A DNA stretch of 64,000 nt from Pseudomonas protegens (GCF_013407925.2 NZ_CP060201.1:2852001-2916000), one strand, 5' to 3'; positions 26,320 through 35,469 are shown, counted from the stretch's first letter. Translations and numbers: made by a program. Notes: generated from the sequence alone by a model not told the origin.

Positions 26320-27432
26320 ATGAGCCAGCACCATCAACGCGACTGCATCGAAATCCTCATCGAAAAAGCCCGCGGCGGGCAGGTCAGCCGCCGCACCTTC
26401 CTCCAGGCCATGGGCCTGCTGGCGGCGGTGCCCCTGGCGTTGCGCAGCGGCATCAGCTGGTCGGCGGACAAGCCGCTGGTGGTGGTCAACTGGGGCGGCG
26501 ACGCGCTCAACGCCTTCCGCAGCGCCTGGACCGACAGCTTCACCAAAAGCACCGGCATCCCGGTGCGCATCGACGGCGCCGGCCCCACCGAAGGGGCGAT
26601 CCGCTCGCAACTGGCCAGCGGCCGGCCGAGCTGGGATGTGGTGGATGTGGACAGCTACAGCGCCATGACCCTGGGCCGCGACAAGATCCTCCAGCCCCTG
26701 GACTACAGCGTGGTGCAACGCGATCTGGTGGCCCCGGAGCTGTCCCACGAGCACGGCATCGCCGGCTACCTGTTCAGCTACGTGATCGCCTGGGACAGCC
26801 AGAAATACGGCAACAACGGCCCGAAAACCTGGGCCGATTTCTGGAACGTGGAGCAGTTCCCCGGCAAGCGCACCCTCTACAAGTGGATGAACGGCATGCT
26901 CGAAGCCGCGCTGCTGGCCGATGGCGTGGCCGCTGACCAGCTGTATCCGCTGGACGTGCCCCGGGCCTTGCGCAAGATCGATGAGCTCAAGCCCCATGTC
27001 CTGTCGTTCTGGGGCTCGGGCGCGGAAAGCCAGCAACTGATGATCGAAGGCGAAGCCTCCATGGGCGCCATCTGGCACACCCGCGCCACCCTGCTCCACG
27101 AGGACAGCGGCGGCCGCATCCAGTGGGGCTTCGACCATGCCTTCCTCAACGCCAGCAGTTGGGGCGTGCTCAAGGACAACCCGGCAGGCGCCGCGCCGGC
27201 CATGCAATTCATCCAGCACGCCTTGCAGCCCGCCGGCCAGTTGAAGCTGTTCCAAGCCCTGGGCAACGGCCCGTCCAACGCCGCCACCCAGCAGTTGATG
27301 AGCGCCGAGCAGCGGGAGATCAACTGCGCCTCGGAAGCCAACATGAAAAAGCAGATCTTCCTCAACACCCAGTGGTACGCCGACCACTACTCCAGCACCC
27401 TGGAGCAGTACCTGACCCACCTGTCCAAGTGA
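26320..27432 (+). CDS. ABC importer substrate-binding protein, PotD/PotF-like, with Tat-like signal
   Basis: A 370-residue extracytoplasmic binding protein of the spermidine/putrescine family. The N-terminus carries SRRTFLQAMGLLAAVPLAL, a twin-arginine motif followed by a hydrophobic stretch, so export by Tat is likely. The mature part shows LVVVNWGGDALNAF, GRPSWDVVDVDSYSA and ALLHEDSGG-like cleft sequences typical of family 1/7 binding proteins. The ATG at 26320 keeps this signal near the start, with GCGAGGA before it. The ligand may be a polyamine, an opine-like amide or similar cation. Confidence 0.87.
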   Translation: MSQHHQRDCIEILIEKARGGQVSRRTFLQAMGLLAAVPLALRSGISWSADKPLVVVNWGGDALNAFRSAWTDSFTKSTGIPVRIDGAGPTEGAIRSQLASGRPSWDVVDVDSYSAMTLGRDKILQPLDYSVVQRDLVAPELSHEHGIAGYLFSYVIAWDSQKYGNNGPKTWADFWNVEQFPGKRTLYKWMNGMLEAALLADGVAADQLYPLDVPRALRKIDELKPHVLSFWGSGAESQQLMIEGEASMGAIWHTRATLLHEDSGGRIQWGFDHAFLNASSWGVLKDNPAGAAPAMQFIQHALQPAGQLKLFQALGNGPSNAATQQLMSAEQREINCASEANMKKQIFLNTQWYADHYSSTLEQYLTHLSK

Positions 27433-27442
27433 GCCGTCGACC

Positions 27443-28279
27443 ATGAGTGCAACCCGAACCGCACGCCTGGAACGCAGCCTGCTGCTGTTCCCGCTGCCGC
27501 TGCTGCTGGTGGTGTTCTACCTGTTGCCGTTCTTCGGCGTGGTGAGCTGGAGCTTCACCCTGCCGGAGCCCGGGATCGAGCAGTACCAGCGCATCGCCAC
27601 CGATCCGGCGATCCACGACATGCTCCTGCGCACCTTGCGCCTGTGCCTGAGCGTGAGCCTCCTGGCCCTGGTGATCGGCTACCTGCTGGCCTATTGCTGG
27701 GTGTTCAGCCCACCGTTCTGGCAGCGCATGGTGGAGATCTGCGTGTTCATCCCGTTCTGGATCTCGGTGCTGGTGCGGGCCTTCGGCTGGCTGATCGCCC
27801 TGCGCAGCAACGGCGTGGTCAACGACAGCCTGCTGTCCCTGGGCTGGATCGATCACCCCTTGCAGCTGACCCGCAACGAGCTGGGGGTGGTGATCGGCAT
27901 GCTGCACTTCATGATCCCCTATGCGCTGTTCCCGCTGCTGTCGAGCATGCGCCAGCTCGATCAACGGGTGCTGCTGGCCTCCCGCGGACTGGGCGCAGGC
28001 GCGCTGCGGACCTTCTGGCAAGTGCTGCTGCCGCAGACCCTGCCCGGGCTGCTGGGGGCCTTCATCATGGTCTTCGTGTTCTGCCTGGGCTTTTTCATCA
28101 CCCCGGTGCTGCTGGGCGGCGGGCAGACGGTGATGATTGCCGAATACGTGTTCCTGCAGATGTTCCAGACCAGCAACTGGGGCCTGGGCGCGGCCCTGAG
28201 CCTGGTGCTGCTGACCCTGGTCAGCGCGCTGATCTGGCTGCTGCTGCGCGTCACCCGTGTCAACCGACTGGTGGGTTGA
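27443..28279 (+). CDS. ABC importer permease (PotB-like)
   Basis: A 278-residue inner-membrane permease with about six helices. It has the long first periplasmic loop and a coupling loop at ASRGLGAGALRTFWQVLLPQ, the usual EAA pattern of polyamine-type systems. It starts ten bases after the binding-protein stop, so the operon is compact. Its exact partner is the following permease. Confidence 0.9.
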   Translation: MSATRTARLERSLLLFPLPLLLVVFYLLPFFGVVSWSFTLPEPGIEQYQRIATDPAIHDMLLRTLRLCLSVSLLALVIGYLLAYCWVFSPPFWQRMVEICVFIPFWISVLVRAFGWLIALRSNGVVNDSLLSLGWIDHPLQLTRNELGVVIGMLHFMIPYALFPLLSSMRQLDQRVLLASRGLGAGALRTFWQVLLPQTLPGLLGAFIMVFVFCLGFFITPVLLGGGQTVMIAEYVFLQMFQTSNWGLGAALSLVLLTLVSALIWLLLRVTRVNRLVG

Positions 28280-28286
28280 GGTCACT

Positions 28287-29102
28287 ATGAATACACATCG
28301 CACTGCCTTGAGTACCCGCTTGATCGCCGTGGTCGCCATGGCCTTCATGCTGTTCCCGCTGCTGACGGTGATCCCGGTGTCGTTCACCGCCAAGCGCTAC
28401 CTGTCGATGCCGGACGGCAACTGGTCGCTGCGCCACTACGAGGCGCTGCTGAGCAACCCCGACTGGCTGTCGAGCATCGGCCAGAGCCTGGTGATTGCCA
28501 GCGCCACCAGCCTGATCGCCACCGTGCTGGCGGTGAGCTTCAGCCTCGGCATCTGGTACCTGCGCTCGCGCCTGGCGACCCTGCTGATCGGTCTGGTGCT
28601 GCTGCCCATGGCCATTCCGCCGGTGATCTCGGCGCTGGTGCTGTACTTCATGGAAACCAACCTCGGGCGCATCGCTCCGGGCTGGGGCTACGACACCCTG
28701 CCCGGGGTGGTGATCGCCCACGTGGTGATGGTGGTGCCCTACGGCGTGGTGACCATGCTGGTGGCCCTGAGCCAGGTGGACCGGCGCATCGAACTGGCCT
28801 CGCGCAACCTCGGCGCGAGCCTGATGCAGACCACCTTCCTGGTGATGCTGCCGAACCTCAAGCTGGGGATCTTCTCCACCGCGCTGCTGAGCTTTGCCCT
28901 GTCCTGGGAGGAAGTGGCGGTGACCCTGTTCATCACCAGTGTCGACGTCAACACCCTGCCCCGACGGATCTGGAGCGGCCTGCGGGACAACGTCGACCCC
29001 AGCGTGGCGGCGATCTCGGTGCTGCTGATCGGCCTGACCCTGCTGGTGCTCATGGCCCGCCTGGCCCTGCAATACGCCGCCCAGCGCCGCGCCCGCTCCT
29101 AG
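28287..29102 (+). CDS. ABC importer permease (PotC-like)
   Basis: A 271-residue permease with about six helices and the EAA loop ASRNLGASLMQTTFLVMLPN. FALSWEEVAVTLFITSVDV is the conserved penultimate-helix sequence of PotC-type proteins. The ATG at 28287 has GAGG immediately before; an earlier in-frame start inside the preceding gene is unlikely. It closes the operon; a REP-like element follows. Confidence 0.9.
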   Translation: MNTHRTALSTRLIAVVAMAFMLFPLLTVIPVSFTAKRYLSMPDGNWSLRHYEALLSNPDWLSSIGQSLVIASATSLIATVLAVSFSLGIWYLRSRLATLLIGLVLLPMAIPPVISALVLYFMETNLGRIAPGWGYDTLPGVVIAHVVMVVPYGVVTMLVALSQVDRRIELASRNLGASLMQTTFLVMLPNLKLGIFSTALLSFALSWEEVAVTLFITSVDVNTLPRRIWSGLRDNVDPSVAAISVLLIGLTLLVLMARLALQYAAQRRARS

Positions 29103-29110
29103 CCCCCGCT

Positions 29111-29153
29111 TTGTGGCGAGGGAGCTTGCTCCCGCTGGCTGGCGAAGCCAGCC
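29111..29153. repeat. REP-like double hairpin after the polyamine-type importer
   Basis: GGGAGC/GCTCCC (around 29120-29133) and GGCTGGC/GCCAGCC (29137-29143 with 29147-29153) form adjacent hairpins. The GGCGAGGGAGCTTGCTCCCG core is a second kind of fluorescent-pseudomonad repeat, different from the GTAGGAGC type. It may end the operon transcript. Confidence 0.7.
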
Positions 29154-29627
29154 CAATGCCTGAATCCCGGTTCCACCCAACGAACCGCGAGCTCAGGCTT
29201 TGCGGCCGCCGCGCGCCCGAGCGGCAGCCAGCTCCCTCACCACACAACCCCTTCTCAGCCATCCCCCGCACCCGGCTATTCGCCACCGAGCTGACCGACG
29301 TCATGCCCCGCCCCCCGCGTTTTATCCGATAGTGCGCAGCTCGCTCCAACGGCTTGCCCGGGCTCTTCTAGACTCAAGGGGTGGTCGTATTCGGAACCGA
29401 ACGGGTCGCTTTCATGCGATTCAATCAGAGGCAGCGTGTCAAGCTGCCGTTTATGCCCTGAACAGGTGCGGCAACGACCGCACCGGGTCCAACAAGATGC
29501 CCATTCAGGGTGCATGGCCAACGGCCTGAAACGCCGCGCTACCGTGACGTGGCAAGCAGTGCCGCAGCCGACACTTTCGGACAGCCGACAACCACCAGGT
29601 GTGTCCGTGACCGTGAGGAATTGCTGT
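29154..29627 (+). promoter_or_regulatory. Structured leader region of the formate dehydrogenase operon
   Basis: The 470-bp gap before fdsG contains a short palindrome TTCGGAACCGAA (29390-29401), and then three hairpins in series on the coding strand: GGCAGC/GCTGCC (29430-29435 with 29443-29448), GGTGCGG/CCGCACC (29465-29471 with 29478-29484), and TTCAGG/CCTGAA (29504-29509 with 29525-29530). None is followed by a T-run. No gene is recognised. A leader RNA or operator function is possible; I do not see the known molybdenum-cofactor riboswitch pattern. Confidence 0.4.
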
Positions 29628-30104
29628 ATGCCTGATGAAACGCTGCATCTGCCGTTGATCCACACCCTGCTGGAACGCCACAAAGGCGTCCCGGGTGCGC
29701 TGTTGCCCATTCTCCACCAGATCCAGGAAGAGCTCGGCTACATCCCCGATCTGGCCATCCCCGAGATCGCCCACGCGCTCAATCAGAGCCAGGCGGAAGT
29801 GCGCGGCGTGATCAGCTTCTACCATGACTTTCGTACCGCGCCGCCGGCGCGGCACATCCTGCGCCTGTGTCGCGCCGAGTCCTGCCAGAGCCGCGGCTCC
29901 GAGCAACTGGCGGCGCAATTGCGCGAGCGTCTGCAGCTGGATGACCACGGCAGCAGCGCCGACGGTTGCATCAGCCTGCGACCGGTGTATTGCCTGGGCG
30001 CCTGTGCCTGTTCGCCGGCCCTGGAGCTGGACGGGCAACTGCATGCCCGGGTCAGCGCCGAGCGCCTGGACGCGCTGCTGGACAGCTGCCGGGAGGACGC
30101 GTGA
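29628..30104 (+). CDS. fdsG: FdsG, NAD-dependent formate dehydrogenase gamma subunit (NuoE-like)
   Basis: A 158-residue thioredoxin-fold [2Fe-2S] protein of the NuoE family. The ligands are the cysteines in CRAESC and CLGAC, and the upstream helix EELGYIPDLAIPEIAHALNQS is characteristic. In the soluble molybdenum FDH it transfers electrons next to the FMN subunit. GAGGA precedes the ATG at 29628. Its stop overlaps fdsB (TGATG). It opens a compact operon fdsG-fdsB-fdsA-fdsD. Confidence 0.93.
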   Translation: MPDETLHLPLIHTLLERHKGVPGALLPILHQIQEELGYIPDLAIPEIAHALNQSQAEVRGVISFYHDFRTAPPARHILRLCRAESCQSRGSEQLAAQLRERLQLDDHGSSADGCISLRPVYCLGACACSPALELDGQLHARVSAERLDALLDSCREDA

Positions 30105-31663
30105 TGCCGAGCCTCTATCTGCCTTGTGATTCCCTGGCCCGGGTCGTGGGCGCAGACGCCGTGGCCGAGGCCATCGCCACCCAGGCCGAGCAACGCCAGC
30201 TGCCGCTGCAACTGCAACGCACCAGCTCCCGTGGCCTGTACTGGCTGGAGCCGCTTTTGGAAGTCGACACCCCGGAAGGACGCCTGGGTTTCGGCCCGCT
30301 GAGCGTCGCCGATGTGCCTTCGCTGCTGGATGCCCTGCAAGGCGATCCCGCCAGCCATCCCCTGGCCCTGGGCCGGGTCGAAGAGTTGCCCTACCTGAAA
30401 AGCCAGCAACGCCTGCTGTTCGCCCGCGCCGGCATTACCCGGCCGCTGTCCCTGGCGGACTATCGGGCCCACAGCGGCTTCGAGGGCCTGGGCCACGCCA
30501 TCGCCCTGGGTGGTGAGCAGACCGTGGCCGCGGTACTCGACTCCGGCCTGCGTGGCCGTGGCGGCGCGGCGTTCCCCGCCGGGATCAAATGGCGCACCGT
30601 GCGCGATACGCCGCCGCAGCAGAAGTACGTGGTGTGCAACGCCGACGAAGGCGACTCCGGCACCTTTGCCGACCGCATGCTGATGGAAGGCGACCCGTTC
30701 CTGCTGATCGAAGGCATGGCCATTGCCGGCCTCGCGGTCGGCGCCAGCCATGGCTACATCTATGTGCGCTCGGAATATCCCCAAGCGGTGGCCACCTTGC
30801 GCGAGGCCCTGGAGATCGCCCGGGATGCCGGTTACCTGGGGGCCAATGTCGGCGGCAGTGGCCAGGCCTTCGACCTGGAAGTACGGGTCGGCGCCGGGGC
30901 CTATATCTGCGGCGAGGAAACCGCCCTGCTGGACTCCCTGGAAGGCAAGCGCGGCATCGTCCGCGCCAAGCCGCCGATCCCGGCGCTGCAAGGCCTGTTC
31001 GGCCAGCCGACCCTGGTGCACAACGTGCTGACTCTGGCCTCGGTGCCGCTGATCCTGGAAAAGGGCGCGGCGTTCTATCGCGACTACGGCATGGGCCGTT
31101 CCCTGGGCACCATGCCCTTCCAGCTGGCGGGCAACGTGCGTCACGGCGGCCTGGTGGAACGGGCCTTCGGCCTGACCCTGCGCGAGCTGGTGGAAGGCTA
31201 CGGCGGCGGCACCGCCAGCGGCCGGCCGCTGAAGGCCGCGCAAGTGGGCGGCCCGCTGGGCGCCTGGGTGCCGCCGGCGCAGTTCGATACGCCCCTGGAT
31301 TACGAAGCCTTCGCCGCCATGGGCGCGATGCTCGGCCACGGCGGCGTGGTGGTGGCCGATGACAGCCTGGACATGGCCCACATGGCGCGCTTCGCCCTGC
31401 AATTCTGCGCCGAGGAATCCTGCGGCAAATGCACCCCGTGCCGCATCGGCTCGACCCGCGGCGTGGAGGTCATCGACCGCCTGCTGGCCGCGCCACAGGC
31501 CGAGGAGCGCCAGACCCAGGCGATCATCCTCAAGGACCTGTGCGACACCCTGCAATACGGCTCGCTGTGCGCCCTGGGCGGGATGACCTCCTACCCGGTG
31601 GCCAGCGCCCTGAAGCACTTTCCCGCCGACTTCGGTCTGGCGTCCTCGGAGGCCGAGCAATGA
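30104..31663 (+). CDS. fdsB: FdsB, formate dehydrogenase beta subunit (NuoF-like, FMN/NADH site)
   Basis: A 519-residue diaphorase subunit. An N-terminal thioredoxin-like part precedes the FMN and NADH motifs GRGGAAFPAGIKW, CNADEGDSGTFADR and GAGAYICGEETALL. The [4Fe-4S] cluster uses the cysteines of ESCGKCTPCR plus a later one in GSLCALGG. It passes electrons from formate to NAD+. It overlaps both neighbours by ATG-stop junctions. Confidence 0.95.
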   Translation: MPSLYLPCDSLARVVGADAVAEAIATQAEQRQLPLQLQRTSSRGLYWLEPLLEVDTPEGRLGFGPLSVADVPSLLDALQGDPASHPLALGRVEELPYLKSQQRLLFARAGITRPLSLADYRAHSGFEGLGHAIALGGEQTVAAVLDSGLRGRGGAAFPAGIKWRTVRDTPPQQKYVVCNADEGDSGTFADRMLMEGDPFLLIEGMAIAGLAVGASHGYIYVRSEYPQAVATLREALEIARDAGYLGANVGGSGQAFDLEVRVGAGAYICGEETALLDSLEGKRGIVRAKPPIPALQGLFGQPTLVHNVLTLASVPLILEKGAAFYRDYGMGRSLGTMPFQLAGNVRHGGLVERAFGLTLRELVEGYGGGTASGRPLKAAQVGGPLGAWVPPAQFDTPLDYEAFAAMGAMLGHGGVVVADDSLDMAHMARFALQFCAEESCGKCTPCRIGSTRGVEVIDRLLAAPQAEERQTQAIILKDLCDTLQYGSLCALGGMTSYPVASALKHFPADFGLASSEAEQ

Positions 31664-34557
31664 TCAGTATTTTCGACCCAGCCACAGACATCGACCTCAA
31701 TGCCGTGGACTTCGGCACCCCGGCCCGCGACAGCCAGGTACAGGTCAGCCTGAACATCGACGGGCGCAGCATCAGCGTGCCCCAGGGCACCTCGGTGATG
31801 CGCGCAGCGGCCCTGCTGGGCACCACCATCCCCAAACTCTGCGCCACCGACAGCCTGGAAGCCTTCGGCTCGTGCCGCATGTGCCTGGTGGAAATCGACG
31901 GCATGCGCGGCTACCCGGCCTCCTGCACCACCCCGGTCAGCGAAGGCATGGTGGTGCACACGCAAACACCGAAACTGGCGACCCTGCGGCGCAACGTGAT
32001 GGAGCTGTACATCTCCGACCACCCGCTGGACTGCCTGACCTGCTCGGCCAACGGCAACTGCGAACTGCAGACCGTGGCCGGCCAGGTGGGCCTGCGGGAA
32101 GTGCGCTACGGCTATGACGGCGCCAACCACCTGGACGAGCAGAAAGACACCTCCAACCCCTACTTCGACTACGACCCGAGCAAGTGCATCGTCTGCAACC
32201 GCTGCGTGCGCGCCTGCGAGGAAACCCAGGGCACCTTCGCCCTGACCATCAGCGGCCGCGGCTTCGAATCCCGGGTCGCGGCGGCCGGTGGCGACAACTT
32301 CCTGGACTCCGAATGCGTGTCCTGCGGCGCCTGCGTGCAGGCCTGCCCGACCGCGACCCTGATGGAAAAAAGCGTGGTGCAAATGGGCCAGCCGGAGCGG
32401 GCGGTGATCACCACCTGCGCCTATTGCGGGGTCGGCTGCTCGTTCCGCGCCGAGATGAAGGGCGACCAGCTGGTGCGCATGGTTCCGGACAAGAACGGCC
32501 AGGCCAACCACGGCCACTCCTGCGTCAAGGGCCGCTTCGCCTGGGGCTACGCCACTCACCCGGATCGCATCACCAAGCCGATGATCCGCAAGCACATCAG
32601 CGACCCGTGGCAGGAAGTCAGCTGGGACGAGGCTGTGACCTACGCCGCCAGCGAGCTGCGGCGCATCCAGCTCAAGTACGGCCGCGACTCCATCGGCGGC
32701 ATCACCTCCAGCCGCTGCACCAACGAAGAAACCTACCTGGTGCAGAAGCTGGTGCGGGCGGCCTTCGGCAACAACAACGTCGACACCTGCGCCCGAGTCT
32801 GTCACTCGCCCACCGGCTATGGCCTCAAGCAGACCCTGGGGGAATCCGCCGGGACCCAGAGCTTCGACTCGGTGATGCAGGCCGACGTGATCCTGGTGAT
32901 GGGCGCCAACCCCAGCGACGCCCACCCGGTGTTCGGTTCCCAGCTCAAACGGCGCCTGCGTGAAGGGGCCAAGCTGATCGTCATCGACCCACGGCGCATC
33001 GATCTGGTGGACTCGGTGCACGCCCGCGCCGAGTTGCACCTGGCCCTGCGCCCCGGCACCAACGTGGCCATGCTCAATGCCCTGGCTCACGTGATCGTCA
33101 CCGAGGGCCTGGTCAACCAGGCGTTCGTCGACGCCCGTTGCGAGCCGGAAGCCTTCGCCCAGTGGAGCGCCTTCGTCAGCCGCGCCGACAACTCGCCGGA
33201 AGTGCTGGGCGCCATCTGCGGCGTGCCCGCTGCCGATATCCGCGCCGCCGCGCGCTTGTACGCCACCGGTGGCAATGCGGCGATCTACTACGGCCTGGGC
33301 GTCACCGAACACAGCCAGGGCAGCACCGCGGTGATGGGCATCGCCAACCTGGCCATGGCCACCGGCAACATCGGTCGCGAAGGGGTCGGGGTGAACCCGC
33401 TGCGGGGGCAGAACAACGTCCAGGGTTCCTGCGACATGGGCTCCTTCCCCCACGAGCTGCCGGGCTACCGGCACATCTCCAACCAGGCGGTGCGCCAGGA
33501 GTTCGAGCAGGCCTGGAACGTCACCCTGCAAGCCGACCCCGGCCTGCGCATTCCCAACATGTTCGAAGCGGCCCTGGGCGGCAGCTTCAAGGGCCTGTAC
33601 TGCCAGGGCGAGGACATCGCCCAGAGCGACCCCAACACCCAGCACGTGACCGCGGCGCTGTCGGCCATGGAATGCGTGGTGGTGCAGGACATCTTCCTCA
33701 ACGAAACCGCCAAGTTCGCCCACGTGTTCCTACCGGGCTCCTCGTTCCTGGAAAAGGACGGCACCTTCACCAACGCCGAACGGCGCATCTCCCGGGTGCG
33801 CAAGGTCATGGAACCCCTGGGCGGCAAGGCCGACTGGGAAGGCACCCTGGCCCTGGCCGCGGCCCTGGGCTACCCGATGCACTACAACCATCCCTCGGAA
33901 ATCATGGATGAGATCGCCCGCCTGACCCCGACCTTCACCGGCGTCAGCTACGCCAGCCTGGACCGTCATGGCAGCCTGCAATGGCCGTGCAACGCCGCCG
34001 CGCCGGACGGCACGCCGACCATGCACATCGACGAGTTCGTGCGCGGCAAGGGGCGCTTCATGCTCACCGGCTACGTGCCCACCGACGAGAAGGTCAACGG
34101 CCGCTACCCGCTGCTGCTGACCACCGGCCGCATCCTCAGCCAGTACAACGTCGGCGCCCAGACCCGGCGCACCGACAACGTCGCCTGGCACGCCGAGGAC
34201 CGCCTGGAAATCCACCCCACCGACGCCGAAAGCCGGGGCATCAACGAAGGCGACTGGGTCGGCATCGGCAGCCGTGCCGGGCAGACCGTGCTGCGCGCCC
34301 GGGTCACCGAGCGGGTGGCGCCGGGGGTGGTCTACACCACCTTCCACTTCCCCGAATCGGGGGCCAACGTGATCACCACCGACAACTCCGACTGGGCCAC
34401 CAACTGTCCGGAGTACAAGGTCACGGCGGTGGAGGTCAGCCGCGTCTACCACCCTTCCGAATGGCAGAAGCGCTACCAGGCATTCAGCGACGAACAGCAT
34501 CGCCTGCTGGATGAACGCCGGCGCTCCCGGGGCGGCAAGGCGGAGGTGCGCCGATGA
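31660..34557 (+). CDS. fdsA: FdsA, formate dehydrogenase alpha subunit (molybdopterin, cysteine type)
   Basis: A 965-residue catalytic subunit. A NuoG-like N-terminal part holds a [2Fe-2S] site (Cys61, Cys72, Cys75, Cys89), a His-ligated cluster (SDHPLDCLTC) and two ferredoxin-type clusters (CIVCNRCVRACE, CVSCGACVQACP). The catalytic half has its own cluster (CAYCGVGC) and the bis-MGD fold. The molybdenum ligand is Cys381 in ARVCHSPT, so this is the selenium-free enzyme. Reaction: formate + NAD+ to CO2 + NADH in the cytosol. It overlaps fdsB and fdsD. Confidence 0.96.
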   Translation: MISIFDPATDIDLNAVDFGTPARDSQVQVSLNIDGRSISVPQGTSVMRAAALLGTTIPKLCATDSLEAFGSCRMCLVEIDGMRGYPASCTTPVSEGMVVHTQTPKLATLRRNVMELYISDHPLDCLTCSANGNCELQTVAGQVGLREVRYGYDGANHLDEQKDTSNPYFDYDPSKCIVCNRCVRACEETQGTFALTISGRGFESRVAAAGGDNFLDSECVSCGACVQACPTATLMEKSVVQMGQPERAVITTCAYCGVGCSFRAEMKGDQLVRMVPDKNGQANHGHSCVKGRFAWGYATHPDRITKPMIRKHISDPWQEVSWDEAVTYAASELRRIQLKYGRDSIGGITSSRCTNEETYLVQKLVRAAFGNNNVDTCARVCHSPTGYGLKQTLGESAGTQSFDSVMQADVILVMGANPSDAHPVFGSQLKRRLREGAKLIVIDPRRIDLVDSVHARAELHLALRPGTNVAMLNALAHVIVTEGLVNQAFVDARCEPEAFAQWSAFVSRADNSPEVLGAICGVPAADIRAAARLYATGGNAAIYYGLGVTEHSQGSTAVMGIANLAMATGNIGREGVGVNPLRGQNNVQGSCDMGSFPHELPGYRHISNQAVRQEFEQAWNVTLQADPGLRIPNMFEAALGGSFKGLYCQGEDIAQSDPNTQHVTAALSAMECVVVQDIFLNETAKFAHVFLPGSSFLEKDGTFTNAERRISRVRKVMEPLGGKADWEGTLALAAALGYPMHYNHPSEIMDEIARLTPTFTGVSYASLDRHGSLQWPCNAAAPDGTPTMHIDEFVRGKGRFMLTGYVPTDEKVNGRYPLLLTTGRILSQYNVGAQTRRTDNVAWHAEDRLEIHPTDAESRGINEGDWVGIGSRAGQTVLRARVTERVAPGVVYTTFHFPESGANVITTDNSDWATNCPEYKVTAVEVSRVYHPSEWQKRYQAFSDEQHRLLDERRRSRGGKAEVRR

Positions 34558-34775
34558 GCACCGCCAACCTGATCAAGATGGCCAATCAGATCGCCGCGTA
34601 TTTTGCCAACGAGCCGGATCAGGCTCAGGCGGTGCTCAGCGTGCGCAACCACATGCAGATGTTCTGGACCCCTGGCATGCGCCAGGAACTGCTGGCCTGG
34701 CAAACCGAGCAGCAAGGCGCAGAGCTGCATCCATTGGTGCAGCAAGCGGTGCGCGACGCGGGCTGGAAGGCTTAG
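34554..34775 (+). CDS. fdsD: FdsD, formate dehydrogenase delta subunit
   Basis: A 73-residue protein starting MSTANLIKMANQIAAYF with the FWTPGMRQELLAW block typical of the delta subunit, which is needed for a stable or active complex. It overlaps fdsA by ATGA. The maturation gene fdsC, which lies between fdsA and fdsD in several known operons, is absent here, so cofactor sulfuration must be supplied from elsewhere. Confidence 0.9.
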   Translation: MSTANLIKMANQIAAYFANEPDQAQAVLSVRNHMQMFWTPGMRQELLAWQTEQQGAELHPLVQQAVRDAGWKA

Positions 34776-34784
34776 CACGACATT

Positions 34785-34810
34785 CCCCGGCCTGCAGCGG
34801 CAGGCCGGGG
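34785..34810. terminator. GC-rich hairpin between convergent genes
   Basis: CCCCGGCCTGC and GCAGGCCGGGG form an 11-bp stem with an AGCG loop between the ends of fdsD and the lipoprotein gene. There is no T-run on either side; it is a likely transcript end for both strands but a weak intrinsic terminator. Confidence 0.6.
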
Positions 34811-34824
34811 AACCCCGCTGTCAC

Positions 34825-35469
34825 TCAGTTACCCGGACACTTTCGGTCCACCGGCGGCTTGGCCTGAACCGCCAGCGGCATCACCGCCCCCGGCTTGCCA
34901 AGCGGCAACAGCTGGTACACCGCAAAGGCACACATCGCTGCAGTTTCGCCACTGGCCTGAGGAACGTAGTTCAGGCCGACGTAGGCTTCGTAACTCTTGC
35001 CGGGCTCGAACACCACCACCTTCTTCACCTCGGGACAGGTGCGATAGCTGCTGCCGGATCCCGCGGCCGACACCCCGCCCCCTTCCAGCAAAAAAGGCCG
35101 CCCCGCCGGCACCCGATACTCAGTGACAATCTCGTGGTACGCGCCCTCGCCCATGCGGATCGAGCCGATGTAGGCCGGCAGCTTCGGCGCAAAGCGCGGC
35201 AGCATGTCGATCTGCCGCGGCTGCAGTGGAAACTGCGGGTAATTGATATTGGCTTGCTGATTGCTGCCAAACCGCCCGGCCTTGGCCAGGCGCTTGCTGT
35301 CCCCCAGACAACCGGCATAAGCCTCCCCACGCACTTCACCGTTGGTGATCACCCGCAACTGCGCGGTCGGCACGCTCAGGGGCGGTTCCGAGTAGGGCAG
35401 CACCGGCTTGACGCTACAGGCACCAAGTAACGACAACAGCGCCAGCGAAGCGATATTTCTGAGTTGCAT
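34825..35469 (-). CDS. Putative lipoprotein of unknown function
   Basis: A 214-residue protein with a type II signal peptide: SLALLSLLGAC, lipid-modified Cys18, followed by Ser, which favours outer-membrane sorting. The mature part has four more cysteines and a conserved-looking GSIRMGEGAYHEIVTEYRVPAG segment. No enzymatic motif is recognised. It is a single gene convergent with the fds operon. Confidence 0.8.
   Translation of the reverse strand: MQLRNIASLALLSLLGACSVKPVLPYSEPPLSVPTAQLRVITNGEVRGEAYAGCLGDSKRLAKAGRFGSNQQANINYPQFPLQPRQIDMLPRFAPKLPAYIGSIRMGEGAYHEIVTEYRVPAGRPFLLEGGGVSAAGSGSSYRTCPEVKKVVVFEPGKSYEAYVGLNYVPQASGETAAMCAFAVYQLLPLGKPGAVMPLAVQAKPPVDRKCPGN

Noticed and set aside
25269..26321. 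350-codon minus-strand frame opposite the PotA-like gene
   Set aside because: Walker motifs on the plus strand settle the coding strand.
29154..29627. Molybdenum-cofactor riboswitch before fdsG
   Set aside because: The hairpins do not fit the known consensus arrangement, so no riboswitch name is given.
31591..33723. 710-codon minus-strand frame opposite fdsA
   Set aside because: fdsA has full cofactor motifs and operon overlaps; the mirror frame is a codon-bias artefact.
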